The notes beneath the pieces were generated by a model. That model did not search any database. It was not told where the DNA came from and worked only from the letters and a program-made list of their open reading frames with translations. The translations under genes were made by a program, and so were the position numbers. Shown here piece by piece: positions 28,328 to 35,813 of a stretch of 64,000 bases of DNA. Origin of the DNA: CAVUAN01 sp963739435 (lineage in GTDB: Bacteria > Acidobacteriota > Thermoanaerobaculia > UBA5066 > Gp7-AA6). Location of the stretch: NCBI GenBank assembly GCA_963739435.1, contig CAVUAN010000006.1:1-64000 (forward strand), read 5' to 3'. Every line of letters starts with the position of its first letter. Within the stretch, counting starts at the first letter, position 1.

Positions 28328-29164
28328 CTAGGATCGTCGGAGAGTGGCCTCGATCAGGCCGTAGGGCGCCTCGGTTGAGACGAAGATCTCGTTTTTATTC
28401 TCGACGCCGAAGGGCGAGAGATCCGCCAGGATGTGGTGCTTGTTGGGCAGCGAGAGGCGCACTTCCATCACCTCCGCGTGGCGCTCCAGGACGGCCTCTC
28501 CCATGGCGTGAAGCGTGTGCTGCACGGACTCGCTCTCGTGCTCGGCAAAAGTCTCGAGCAACGTCTGCCTCACCCCGCGCCCGACCGTCTTGAACGCGAG
28601 ATCCGTGTTCGAGTAGCGCCAGCGCGCGGTGACGGAAGTCGCGAAGATCCGGTCTCGCGTGTCCTTCAAGGTGGTGTGCTTGTCGCGGCGGAAGCCGGAG
28701 AATGCCGACTGCGCCGACTTGAGAATGAGGAGCCCCTCCAGGCCCGACTCGACCGCGGCGCCTTCGCGGGTGCTCGTCACGACGGCGGTCCGGGTCTCCG
28801 GACCGGCGCGGCGAAAGGCGTGCGGGTGGGGCCTTTCCTTCACCGCCAGGCGCTCCCACGGGTGCTCGGCAATCGTGACCACCACGAGCGCGACACGGGG
28901 GTTACCCCCGAGGAAATGCTTTGCGAGGTCGAGGCCGAAGGACTCGATGTCGGACAAGGGGTGGCTCTTCGCCAGGGCGTAGACCGTGTTCTTCATGGTG
29001 TCCGTCGGGAGCACGTCGGCGTTGTCTCCGGCCACGTGCGCGGCCGTGAAATCCCCCTCGAACCGGACGGACACGGTCAGATCCGAGATGTCATGACTGT
29101 CTCCGCGCCGATGGATCTTGACGAGCCGGATGCCCGACTTGCCGTAGTTGTTCTGCGCGAGCAT
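28328..29164 (-). CDS. Urate oxidase (cofactor-free uricase)
   Basis: 278 residues. Oxidises urate to 5-hydroxyisourate. Tunnelling-fold (T-fold) uricase motifs: Lys9 in 'NNYGKSGIRLVKI' and Thr54 in 'LPTDTMKNTVY', the Lys-Thr pair of the catalytic dyad; 'AFSGFRRDKHTTLKDTRDRIFATSV' region for substrate binding; and 'LPNKHHILADL' with the conserved His near the C-terminus. Length and order are those of pucL/uaZ uricases. ATG 29164 lies four bases after the HIU hydrolase stop. It contains no signal peptide, so the enzyme is cytoplasmic. Confidence 0.96.
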   Translation of the reverse strand: MLAQNNYGKSGIRLVKIHRRGDSHDISDLTVSVRFEGDFTAAHVAGDNADVLPTDTMKNTVYALAKSHPLSDIESFGLDLAKHFLGGNPRVALVVVTIAEHPWERLAVKERPHPHAFRRAGPETRTAVVTSTREGAAVESGLEGLLILKSAQSAFSGFRRDKHTTLKDTRDRIFATSVTARWRYSNTDLAFKTVGRGVRQTLLETFAEHESESVQHTLHAMGEAVLERHAEVMEVRLSLPNKHHILADLSPFGVENKNEIFVSTEAPYGLIEATLRRS

Positions 29165-29168
29165 GCGC

Positions 29169-29510
29169 TCAAGTGCCCCGGTACGTCGAGTAGCCGTACG
29201 GGGCCAGCAGCAGCGGTACGTGATGGTGCTGCGAGGGCTGCTGCACCTCGAAAACGACCGAAACCTCCGGGTAGAAACCCTCGACGTTCCAGGCGCGGAA
29301 GTAAGCGCCCGTGTCGAACGTCACGCGGTAGATGCCGGCCGGCACGAGCGACTCCGGGGCGAGTAGCTTCGCCCGGCCGTCGCCGTCGGTCGCTCCCCGC
29401 CCGGCCGGACGCCACCCGCCGTCGTCGCCCTTGATCTCGAGAATGAACGACACGCCGCTCGCGGGCCGGCCCCGCGTCATGTCGAGCACGTGTGTCGTGA
29501 TTCCGCTCAC
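29169..29510 (-). CDS. uraH: 5-Hydroxyisourate hydrolase (transthyretin-like)
   Basis: 113 residues. Hydrolyses the uricase product to OHCU. Transthyretin-related protein signatures: 'ITTHVLDMTRGRPASGV' with His7, Arg46 in 'GDGRAKLL', His in 'QHHHVPLLLAPYGYSTY', and the C-terminal tetrapeptide YRGT (family consensus YRGS). GTG start at 29510 overlaps the stop of uraD (GTGA). Confidence 0.96.
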   Translation of the reverse strand: MSGITTHVLDMTRGRPASGVSFILEIKGDDGGWRPAGRGATDGDGRAKLLAPESLVPAGIYRVTFDTGAYFRAWNVEGFYPEVSVVFEVQQPSQHHHVPLLLAPYGYSTYRGT

Positions 29511-29992
29511 GGGGCGAACAATTTCTCCAGGCGCAACCGCATGATCTTCCTCTGTTCTTCCGCCGACACGTGAAGCTCGGCGTCCCGATCATTATCGAGG
29601 CGCCGGCGGCAAAGGTCGAGCATCTCTTCGGCGCTCTTGCCCGAGGCACAGATTATGAAGATGTGCCCGAACCGCTCCTCGTACGCGCGGTTGGCTGCCT
29701 CGAGCGCTTCCCGGACGGCCTCCGGCGCGTTTCGCGCCCCGGCCTGCTCGGCCGCCTCCTGGCCCCGCGCGGTCCTATCGCCGATGCGCGGGTGAGCTCG
29801 GAAAGCCTCGAGCCAGTCCACCGGAAAGATGCTCTTCCAGACGCGGTCCCCCGCATCCAGAGCCGCCGCTTCGCTGCCGAACGGCCGGCGGGCGGCCATC
29901 CGGCGCGCCCACTCAGCCGAACCGCAACACGCTTTGAGGACGGACTCCGCCTCCTCCGCCGGCAACGCGTTCAAGCGTTCGAGGCCCGTCAA
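29507..29992 (-). CDS. uraD: 2-Oxo-4-hydroxy-4-carboxy-5-ureidoimidazoline (OHCU) decarboxylase
   Basis: 161 residues from a TTG at 29992. Decarboxylates OHCU to (S)-allantoin. Key segment 'AFRAHPRIGDR' with His67 when numbered from this start, the same number as the catalytic His of characterised OHCU decarboxylases; 'EQAGARNAPEAV' and 'EERFGHIFIICASGKSAEEM' follow the family consensus (F-G-x-x-F-I/L-I-x-A-x-G). The TTG is chosen because TTGA overlaps the allantoicase stop, as at all other junctions of this operon, and because longer frames lack family sequence before residue 1. Confidence 0.93.
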   Translation of the reverse strand: MTGLERLNALPAEEAESVLKACCGSAEWARRMAARRPFGSEAAALDAGDRVWKSIFPVDWLEAFRAHPRIGDRTARGQEAAEQAGARNAPEAVREALEAANRAYEERFGHIFIICASGKSAEEMLDLCRRRLDNDRDAELHVSAEEQRKIMRLRLEKLFAP

Positions 29993-31020
29993 GGCTTGTG
30001 AGAGCCCGGCGGCGAGAGCCGGCCCCACAGCCGCAGGCGGGACACGCCGCCGTCGGGGTAGATGTGGAAGCGGGCGTGCGTGGCCTCGCCGGCCTTCAGG
30101 ACCTCCTGCTCGAACCGGTGCAGCGCGTGCGGCTGGAGCTTCGATTTCGGGAGAAGCTCCTTCCACGTCCGGCCGGGGTCCGTCAGGGCTTCGGCAACCG
30201 CCCCCGGCGCGTGCGTGACTTCGAGCGAGCACGCTCCGGGCGCGTTGCCCTTGAAGTGGATTGTGTCGACCTCGACTTTACGCACGACTCCGGCGCGCCC
30301 GAGCTGAACGATCGCCCAATCGTGGCCGGGGCCGCGGCGCCGGCGCGTTTCCCATCCGTCGCCCATGTCGCGGCCTCGCCCCGGCAGGACGAGGTTGTGC
30401 CGCGAGCCGAAGAAAGAGTCGTTCGCCGTGACGACGAGGCCTCCGTTCTCCGCCGCCGCGAGGTCCACGTCCCCGCCCGCGCGCTCGAGCGCCTCCCAGT
30501 CGGGCGCGGCCTGCCCGTAGACCCGCAGGCGCGCGACTCCCCCATCGGGATAGATGGAGAGACGCAGGTGCGTGACGCGGCCGTCGTGCTCGATCGCGAA
30601 GAGGTTCTCGGCGTCGCCCTTCAAGCTGGTCTTCGGGAGAATCTCCTTCCACTCGGAAATGCCCTCGATCAACTCCCTGGCGTCGGGTTGGCCGCTGGCT
30701 TCGCAGGCTTCGACCGAGCAGGCTTCCGGGTAGTTGCCCTTGAAGTGCGTCGTGTCGACACAGAGCCCGCGCACGATGCCAGGCAGCCCCAGCCGGACGA
30801 TGCACCAGTCATGCCCCGGCTCACGGCGCCGCCGCGTCTCCCAGCCGTCCATCCACTTGCCGCGCTCGGTGTACTCGCCTTCGCGCCACTCGGGACGCCC
30901 GGGCTTCAAGAGGCCCTCCTTCGACGCGAAGAACTCGTCGTTGGCAGCCATGGCCGCGCCGCCGAGGCGCTCGGATGCCAGATCGATCATGTCGGTGAAG
31001 TTCGTCAAGCCCTTCCTCAC
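29989..31020 (-). CDS. alc: Allantoicase
   Basis: 343 residues with two tandem allantoicase (jelly-roll) repeats: 'NDEFFASKEGLLKPGRPEW' to 'LRLSIYPDGGVARLRVYG' (~27-168) and 'NDSFFGSRHNLVLPGRGRDM' to 'ARFHIYPDGGVSRLRLWG' (~200-334). Both carry 'DGWETRRRR.PGHDW' and 'FKGN.P.ACS'. Converts allantoate to ureidoglycolate plus urea. GTG start at 31020 overlaps the allantoinase stop (GTGA). With allantoicase and no allantoate amidohydrolase, the cluster uses the urea-releasing branch; urease is not in the window. Confidence 0.96.
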   Translation of the reverse strand: MRKGLTNFTDMIDLASERLGGAAMAANDEFFASKEGLLKPGRPEWREGEYTERGKWMDGWETRRRREPGHDWCIVRLGLPGIVRGLCVDTTHFKGNYPEACSVEACEASGQPDARELIEGISEWKEILPKTSLKGDAENLFAIEHDGRVTHLRLSIYPDGGVARLRVYGQAAPDWEALERAGGDVDLAAAENGGLVVTANDSFFGSRHNLVLPGRGRDMGDGWETRRRRGPGHDWAIVQLGRAGVVRKVEVDTIHFKGNAPGACSLEVTHAPGAVAEALTDPGRTWKELLPKSKLQPHALHRFEQEVLKAGEATHARFHIYPDGGVSRLRLWGRLSPPGSHKP

Positions 31021-32372
31021 GCCCCTCCGGCCGACAGCAGCAGCTCGCCGGACGGGCCTCCGATGTCCCGCCCCTTTTCCCAGATCTTCTCACCCTTCAG
31101 GTATGTCGCCTCGACGACTCCCGACAGCCTCCGCCCCGCGTAGGGCGAGAGCTTGTGCCGGTGCCGCAGACTTTCGGGCGCAACCGTCCACTCGGCTTCA
31201 GGGTCGAACACGACGAGGTCGGCGTCCTGGCCGGCCGCGATCGAGCCCTTGCAGGATTCGAGGCGCGACAGGCGCGCCGGCGCCGAGGACATCCAGCGCG
31301 AGAGATCCGAGAGGGAATGGCCGCGGCGCCGCGCCTCCGTCCAGACGACCGAGAGCGCCAGACCGAGCGACGAGATGCCTCCCCAGGCTTGCGCGAAATC
31401 GCCGGTGTCGCGCCGCTTCAGCTCCGGAGGAGAGGGCGAGTGATCGGACACGACCATGTCGATCACGCCCGCCCCGAGCCCCTGCCACAGCCGTTCGCGG
31501 TTCTCCTTCTCCCGGATCGGAGGAGCGCACTTGAACTCCGTGGCGCCGTCTAAGATCTCCTCGGCAACGAGCGCCAGGTAGTGCGGACATGTTTCGGCCG
31601 TGATCGGCAGGCCCTCGGTCCTGGCGCGCTCGAGCGGCTCGAGGGCCTCGGCCGACGAGAGGTGCAGGATGTGCACGCGGGCGCCCGTCCCGCGGCAAAG
31701 AAGCACGAGCTGCCGCACCGCCTCGTTTTCCGCCGCGCGCGGACGCGAGCCCAGGTACCCCGCATACGCGTCGGGTCTTCCGGGCCAGCCCGATTCGATC
31801 GAGCCCGCCAGCTCCGCGTGCACGATCAAGAGCCCGTCCAAACGGGCGATCTCCCTCATCGCAACCCCGAGCTCCCCCGCCGCAATCGGCGCGAACTCCG
31901 GCACGCCCGAGTCCGCGAGGAAGCACTTGAAGCCGAAGACTCCGGCCGAGGCGAGGTGCGCGATCTCCCCGGCTCCGCCCGGCACGAGGCCGCCCCAGAA
32001 ACCGACATGAACGCGGCAGCGGCCTGCCGCAGCTTCGAGCTTGCGGCCGAACGCTTCGGCCGAGGTCGTGGGCGGAATCGAGTTCAGCGGCATGTCCACG
32101 AGCGTCGTCACGCCGCCGGAGGCAGCGGCCGAGGTGGCGCTCGCGAACCCCTCCCACTCCGTGCGTCCCGGCTCGTTGATGTGGACGTGCGTGTCGATGA
32201 GCCCGGGGAGCACGGCGCGGTCTCCCACATCCACGACGGAAACCGTGCCCGCCGCGGCCTCGCCCGGCGTGACCGCGACGATGCGCCCCGCCCGCACGTG
32301 GATCGACCCGGGGCCGACCCCGTCGGGGGTCGCCACCCGCCGGCTCGAGAGAACGAACTCGGAAGCGCTCAC
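31017..32372 (-). CDS. allB: Allantoinase
   Basis: 451 residues. Opens allantoin to allantoate. Cyclic amidohydrolase motifs of the AllB branch: 'VLPGLIDTHVHINEPGRTEWEGF', the metal-bridging Lys in 'VFGFKCFLADSG', 'LLIVHAE', 'VHILHLSSAEALE', 'ETCPHYLAL' and 'DMVVSDHSPSP'. The start is GTG 32372, first gene of the five- or six-gene purine operon on this strand. The start codon lies within the palindrome TCACGTGA (32369-32376). It diverges from the NCS1 permease gene across 77 bp. Confidence 0.95.
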   Translation of the reverse strand: MSASEFVLSSRRVATPDGVGPGSIHVRAGRIVAVTPGEAAAGTVSVVDVGDRAVLPGLIDTHVHINEPGRTEWEGFASATSAAASGGVTTLVDMPLNSIPPTTSAEAFGRKLEAAAGRCRVHVGFWGGLVPGGAGEIAHLASAGVFGFKCFLADSGVPEFAPIAAGELGVAMREIARLDGLLIVHAELAGSIESGWPGRPDAYAGYLGSRPRAAENEAVRQLVLLCRGTGARVHILHLSSAEALEPLERARTEGLPITAETCPHYLALVAEEILDGATEFKCAPPIREKENRERLWQGLGAGVIDMVVSDHSPSPPELKRRDTGDFAQAWGGISSLGLALSVVWTEARRRGHSLSDLSRWMSSAPARLSRLESCKGSIAAGQDADLVVFDPEAEWTVAPESLRHRHKLSPYAGRRLSGVVEATYLKGEKIWEKGRDIGGPSGELLLSAGGA

Positions 32373-32449
32373 GTGAGGGTCTTGCCGCCGATTCTATTAG
32401 ACTCGGGCCGCGAAGCGCCCCGATCAACCGACACGCCCGGGAGACGCGC
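32373..32449. promoter_or_regulatory. Divergent promoter region, allB / NCS1 permease
   Basis: The only 77 bases between two divergent purine genes must hold both promoters and any operator. I see TCACGTGA overlapping the allB start (32369-32376) and an AT-rich patch ATTCTATTAGACT (about 32391-32403) that could serve a -10 box. A GGGAGA ribosome site precedes the ATGATG at 32450. No convincing -35/-10 pair can be named. Confidence 0.4.
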
Positions 32450-35050
32450 ATGATGACGGCGTACTCGAACGAGAAGATCCACGGGGACGGCCGTATCGAG
32501 CTGATCGATCGCACCCGGATCGAGGCCTCCCCGCTCTACAACAAGGACCTCGCCCCGATCGCCGTCTCGCGCCGCACCTGGACGACCTACAACTACGCGG
32601 CGCTCTGGATCTCGATGGCCCACTGCATCCCGACCTACATGCTGGCCTCCGGCCTGATGGCGGCCGGCATGAACTGGGGCCAGGCCCTGGTCACGATCCT
32701 GCTCGGCAACACCATCGTCTTGATCCCCATCCTCTTGAACTCGCACCCGGGCACGCGCTACGGCATCCCGTTTCCAGTCTTTGCCCGCGCGGCCTATGGC
32801 ACCTACGGGTCCAATCTGCCGGCGCTGATGCGCGCGCTGGTGGCCTGCGGGTGGTTCGGCATCCAGGCGTGGATCGGCGGCGAGGCGCTGCACACGTTCT
32901 TCTCGGCCCTCGTCCCCGGATGGAAGACGCTGCTCGGCCCTCCCCTTTTCGGCCACGCACCGACGGAGTGGCTCTCGTTCCTGCTGTTCTGGGCGATCAA
33001 CATCTTCATCATCTACAGGGGCATGGACCTGCTGCGCAAGGTGGAGAACTGGGCGGCGCCGTTCGTGCTGGTCATGACAGCCGTCCTCCTCGGGTGGGCC
33101 GTCAAGCACGCGAACGGCTTCGGGCCGCTGCTGGCTCAGCCGGGCAAGCTCAACACGTTCTCGGCGTTTCTGCCGGTTTTCATTCCTTCGCTGACTGCGA
33201 TGATCGGCTACTGGGCCACGCTGTCCTTGAACATGCCCGACTTCACGCGCTTCGGGCGCAGCCAGCGCGAGCAGATCGTCGGCCAGGTCGTGGCGCTGCC
33301 GACGACGATGTCTCTCTTCGCGGCGATGGGCGTTCTCATCACGAGCGCGACGGTCATCATCTACGGCCACGCCATCTGGGACCCCATCCAGCTCGTCTCC
33401 CAGTTCAAGGCCCCGGTCGTCGTCGCCATCTCGATGTTCACGGCGGTCGTCGCGACGCTGGCCGTCAACATCGCGGCCAATGTCGTCTCGCCCGCCAACG
33501 ACTTCGCCAACGCCTTTCCGAAGGCGATCAGCTTCAAGACCGGCGGTTTCATCACCGGCCTGATCGGCATCCTCATGCAGCCGTGGAAACTGCTGGCCGA
33601 CCCCTCCGGCTACATCTTCACGTGGCTGCTCGGATACTCCGGCGGCCTCGGCTCGATTGCCGGCGTGCTCATCGCGGACTACTGGCTGGTGCGCCGCAAG
33701 CGCTTGCACCTCGAGGACCTCTATTTGCCCGACGGCATCTACCGCTACGCGGCCGGATGGAACTGGAAGGCCGTCGTGGCGACGCTCGTCGGCTGCTTCC
33801 TCGCCTGGGGAGGCCTCGTCTACGAGCCCCTGAGGCCCCTCTATTCCTACGCCTGGTTCGTCGGTTTTGCTGCCGCGGGCCTCCTGTACTGGGCGCTCTC
33901 GGCCGGACGATACGAGGTTGCCTCGGACGACGACACACCCGCGGAGATCGACGAACACCTTCCTCACCTGTTACCGCCGGCGATCCTGGGGCTGTTGCTC
34001 CTCGTGGGCGTCCTCTGGGACGCCTTCGAGACGATGGTGCTGTCGCGGCGGGTCTCGCGCGGCGTCCGGGTCACTTCGCTCTTCTACCGCGCGACCTGGA
34101 GGCCGTGGGCCGCTGCAGCGCGGAGGATGCGGCCCGGCCGCCGGCGTGAGAACTTCCTCACCATCTACGGCCCCCTGTCACTCGTCTTCTTGATCGGCCT
34201 CTGGGCGCTCGTTCTCGTTTTCGCTTTTGGTTTGCTCCAATGGGGCCTGGGCGGCGGTCTCGTTGGACCGGACGGCAATGGCTTCTGGACGACTGTCTAC
34301 GGGAGCGGCACGACGCTCTTCACGCTGGGCCTGGGCGACGTGACGCCAAAGACCAGCTTCGCGAAGTTCCTGACCGTCCTCGAGGGCGGAACCGGGTTCG
34401 CCTTCCTCGCCCTCGTCATCGGCTACCTGCCGCTTCTCTCCCAGGCCTTTTCGAGGCGCGAAGTCGCGATCTCGATGCTCGACGCGCGAGCCGGATCGCC
34501 CTCGACGTGCTCGGAGCTGATGCGGCGGCACGGCCTCGACAAGCAGCCCGACGCGCTCGGCTTTCTCCTGCGCGAGTGGGAGCGGTGGTCCGCGGAGCTG
34601 CTCGAGAGCCACATCTCGTTTCCGGTGCTGGCCTTCTACCGCTCGCAGCACGACAACCAGTCCTGGGTCGCGGCGTTGACGACGATCCTCGACGCCTGCG
34701 CCCTCGTCATCGCCTCAGTCGAGGGCGGCCCGGTGCGGGACGCTCGCCTGACCTTCGCCATGGCCCGGCACGCGGTCGCCGACATGGGGAACGTCTTCGG
34801 GCGCAAGCCCCTGCCGCCCGAGACGGACCGGCTGCCGCACGAAGAGCTCGAGCGCCTGCGAAAGACGCTGGAGCTCGCCGGAGTGACGTTGAAGACCGGC
34901 GAAGCCGCCGAGCGGCAGCTGACGGAGCTGCGCGCGATGTACGAGGGGCATGTCAACGCTCTCTCCGCGCTTCTCGTCATGCCCCTGCCGCGCTGGCTCC
35001 CGCCCGCCGTCGTGCGCGACAACTGGCAGATGACAGGGAGGCTGCTGTGA
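32450..35050 (+). CDS. NCS1 nucleobase/allantoin permease fused to a two-TM potassium-channel-like module
   Basis: 866 residues. Residues ~1-490 are an NCS1 transporter with 12 membrane segments; 'SRRTWTTYNYAALWISMAH', 'HPGTRYGIPFPVFARAAYG', 'GWFGIQAWIGG' and 'VSPANDFANAFP' are family landmarks and point to allantoin, uracil or hydantoin import. From ~503 ('LPHLLPPAILGLLLLVGVLW') comes a second module: 'DAFETMVLSRRVSRGVR', two to three TM segments, a pore loop 'TTLFTLGLGDVTPKTS' (~620-636; K+ filter normally TVGYGD) and a ~200-residue cytoplasmic helical tail. Stand-alone versions of this second module are ion-channel (Ion_trans_2) proteins. No stop codon exists in any forward frame from 33841 to 34145, so a single indel cannot explain the fusion. 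The stop overlaps the next start (GTGA). Confidence 0.9.
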   Translation: MMTAYSNEKIHGDGRIELIDRTRIEASPLYNKDLAPIAVSRRTWTTYNYAALWISMAHCIPTYMLASGLMAAGMNWGQALVTILLGNTIVLIPILLNSHPGTRYGIPFPVFARAAYGTYGSNLPALMRALVACGWFGIQAWIGGEALHTFFSALVPGWKTLLGPPLFGHAPTEWLSFLLFWAINIFIIYRGMDLLRKVENWAAPFVLVMTAVLLGWAVKHANGFGPLLAQPGKLNTFSAFLPVFIPSLTAMIGYWATLSLNMPDFTRFGRSQREQIVGQVVALPTTMSLFAAMGVLITSATVIIYGHAIWDPIQLVSQFKAPVVVAISMFTAVVATLAVNIAANVVSPANDFANAFPKAISFKTGGFITGLIGILMQPWKLLADPSGYIFTWLLGYSGGLGSIAGVLIADYWLVRRKRLHLEDLYLPDGIYRYAAGWNWKAVVATLVGCFLAWGGLVYEPLRPLYSYAWFVGFAAAGLLYWALSAGRYEVASDDDTPAEIDEHLPHLLPPAILGLLLLVGVLWDAFETMVLSRRVSRGVRVTSLFYRATWRPWAAAARRMRPGRRRENFLTIYGPLSLVFLIGLWALVLVFAFGLLQWGLGGGLVGPDGNGFWTTVYGSGTTLFTLGLGDVTPKTSFAKFLTVLEGGTGFAFLALVIGYLPLLSQAFSRREVAISMLDARAGSPSTCSELMRRHGLDKQPDALGFLLREWERWSAELLESHISFPVLAFYRSQHDNQSWVAALTTILDACALVIASVEGGPVRDARLTFAMARHAVADMGNVFGRKPLPPETDRLPHEELERLRKTLELAGVTLKTGEAAERQLTELRAMYEGHVNALSALLVMPLPRWLPPAVVRDNWQMTGRLL

Positions 35051-35727
35051 CGCTCTCCGCTTCGGAAGCTCTGGCCCTCCGCGACGACCGGCTGTCGAAG
35101 ATGGACTCCGCCGAGCTCCCGGTGACCCTTTTCGACGCGCCGCGGGCCATTCTCCATCTCGTCCCCGCGAGCGCCCTCGAGGCGGGCTCCCACGTCACGA
35201 TCCAAGCTCTCCCGGCTGCGGCGCCCCAGCAAGGCCCTCTCGGCGAAGAGGTCGAGAACGTCTTCAACTTCGAGGGTTTCGTCCAGCGCGTTGCCGGCGA
35301 GGACGGCACGAGCCTCTCCTACGTTCAGCTCTTCCGCAGCGGCCTGGTCGAGATCGTTCACGCCAATCTCCTGACGAGCGACGACGACGAGTCCGTCATC
35401 GACACGGCTCGCCTCGAACGCACCCTGCTCGGCGCCGCGCGGCAGTGGACCGGCCTGCAAAAGGAGCTTGGCGCCTGCGCTCCCGTCTTCGTCATGCTCT
35501 CGCTCCAAAGGACCCGGGACCTCTCCCTGGACGGCGACGAGAAGGCCGCGCGCGGGGCGGCGCACCCGATCGACCGCGACGAGCTGATCGTTCCGGAGGC
35601 CGTGCTGCTGTCCTTCGACGACGACCTCGCGAAGGCCGTCAAGCCTCTTTTCGACGCACTCTGGAACGCCGCGGGCTACGCGCAATCGAAGAACTTCAGC
35701 CGCGACGGAGAGTGGCTCGGCGGCTAG
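35047..35727 (+). CDS. Hypothetical protein resembling the C-terminal module of AlbA_2 (Schlafen-type) proteins
   Basis: 226 residues from a GTG at 35047 that overlaps the channel fusion stop by four bases. 'RAILHLVPASALEAGSHVTI', 'VFNFEGFVQRV', 'TSLSYVQLFRSGLVEIVHANLL' and 'CAPVFVMLSLQRTRDLSL' follow the pattern I recall downstream of AlbA_2 DNA-binding domains in bacterial ATP-binding proteins, but here the AlbA_2 half is missing. No catalytic residues are evident, no signal peptide. Coupling to the permease/channel gene suggests a soluble partner or regulator of it. The family resemblance is from memory and moderate. Confidence 0.75.
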   Translation: MTLSASEALALRDDRLSKMDSAELPVTLFDAPRAILHLVPASALEAGSHVTIQALPAAAPQQGPLGEEVENVFNFEGFVQRVAGEDGTSLSYVQLFRSGLVEIVHANLLTSDDDESVIDTARLERTLLGAARQWTGLQKELGACAPVFVMLSLQRTRDLSLDGDEKAARGAAHPIDRDELIVPEAVLLSFDDDLAKAVKPLFDALWNAAGYAQSKNFSRDGEWLGG

Positions 35728-35813
35728 CCGCCGCCCCTTGCGATATCGTTCGAGAACGCGCGACGCCGCCGTGTGACGGGCCGGCGGAGCGCTGATCGGA
35801 TGGAGGCATCGCC

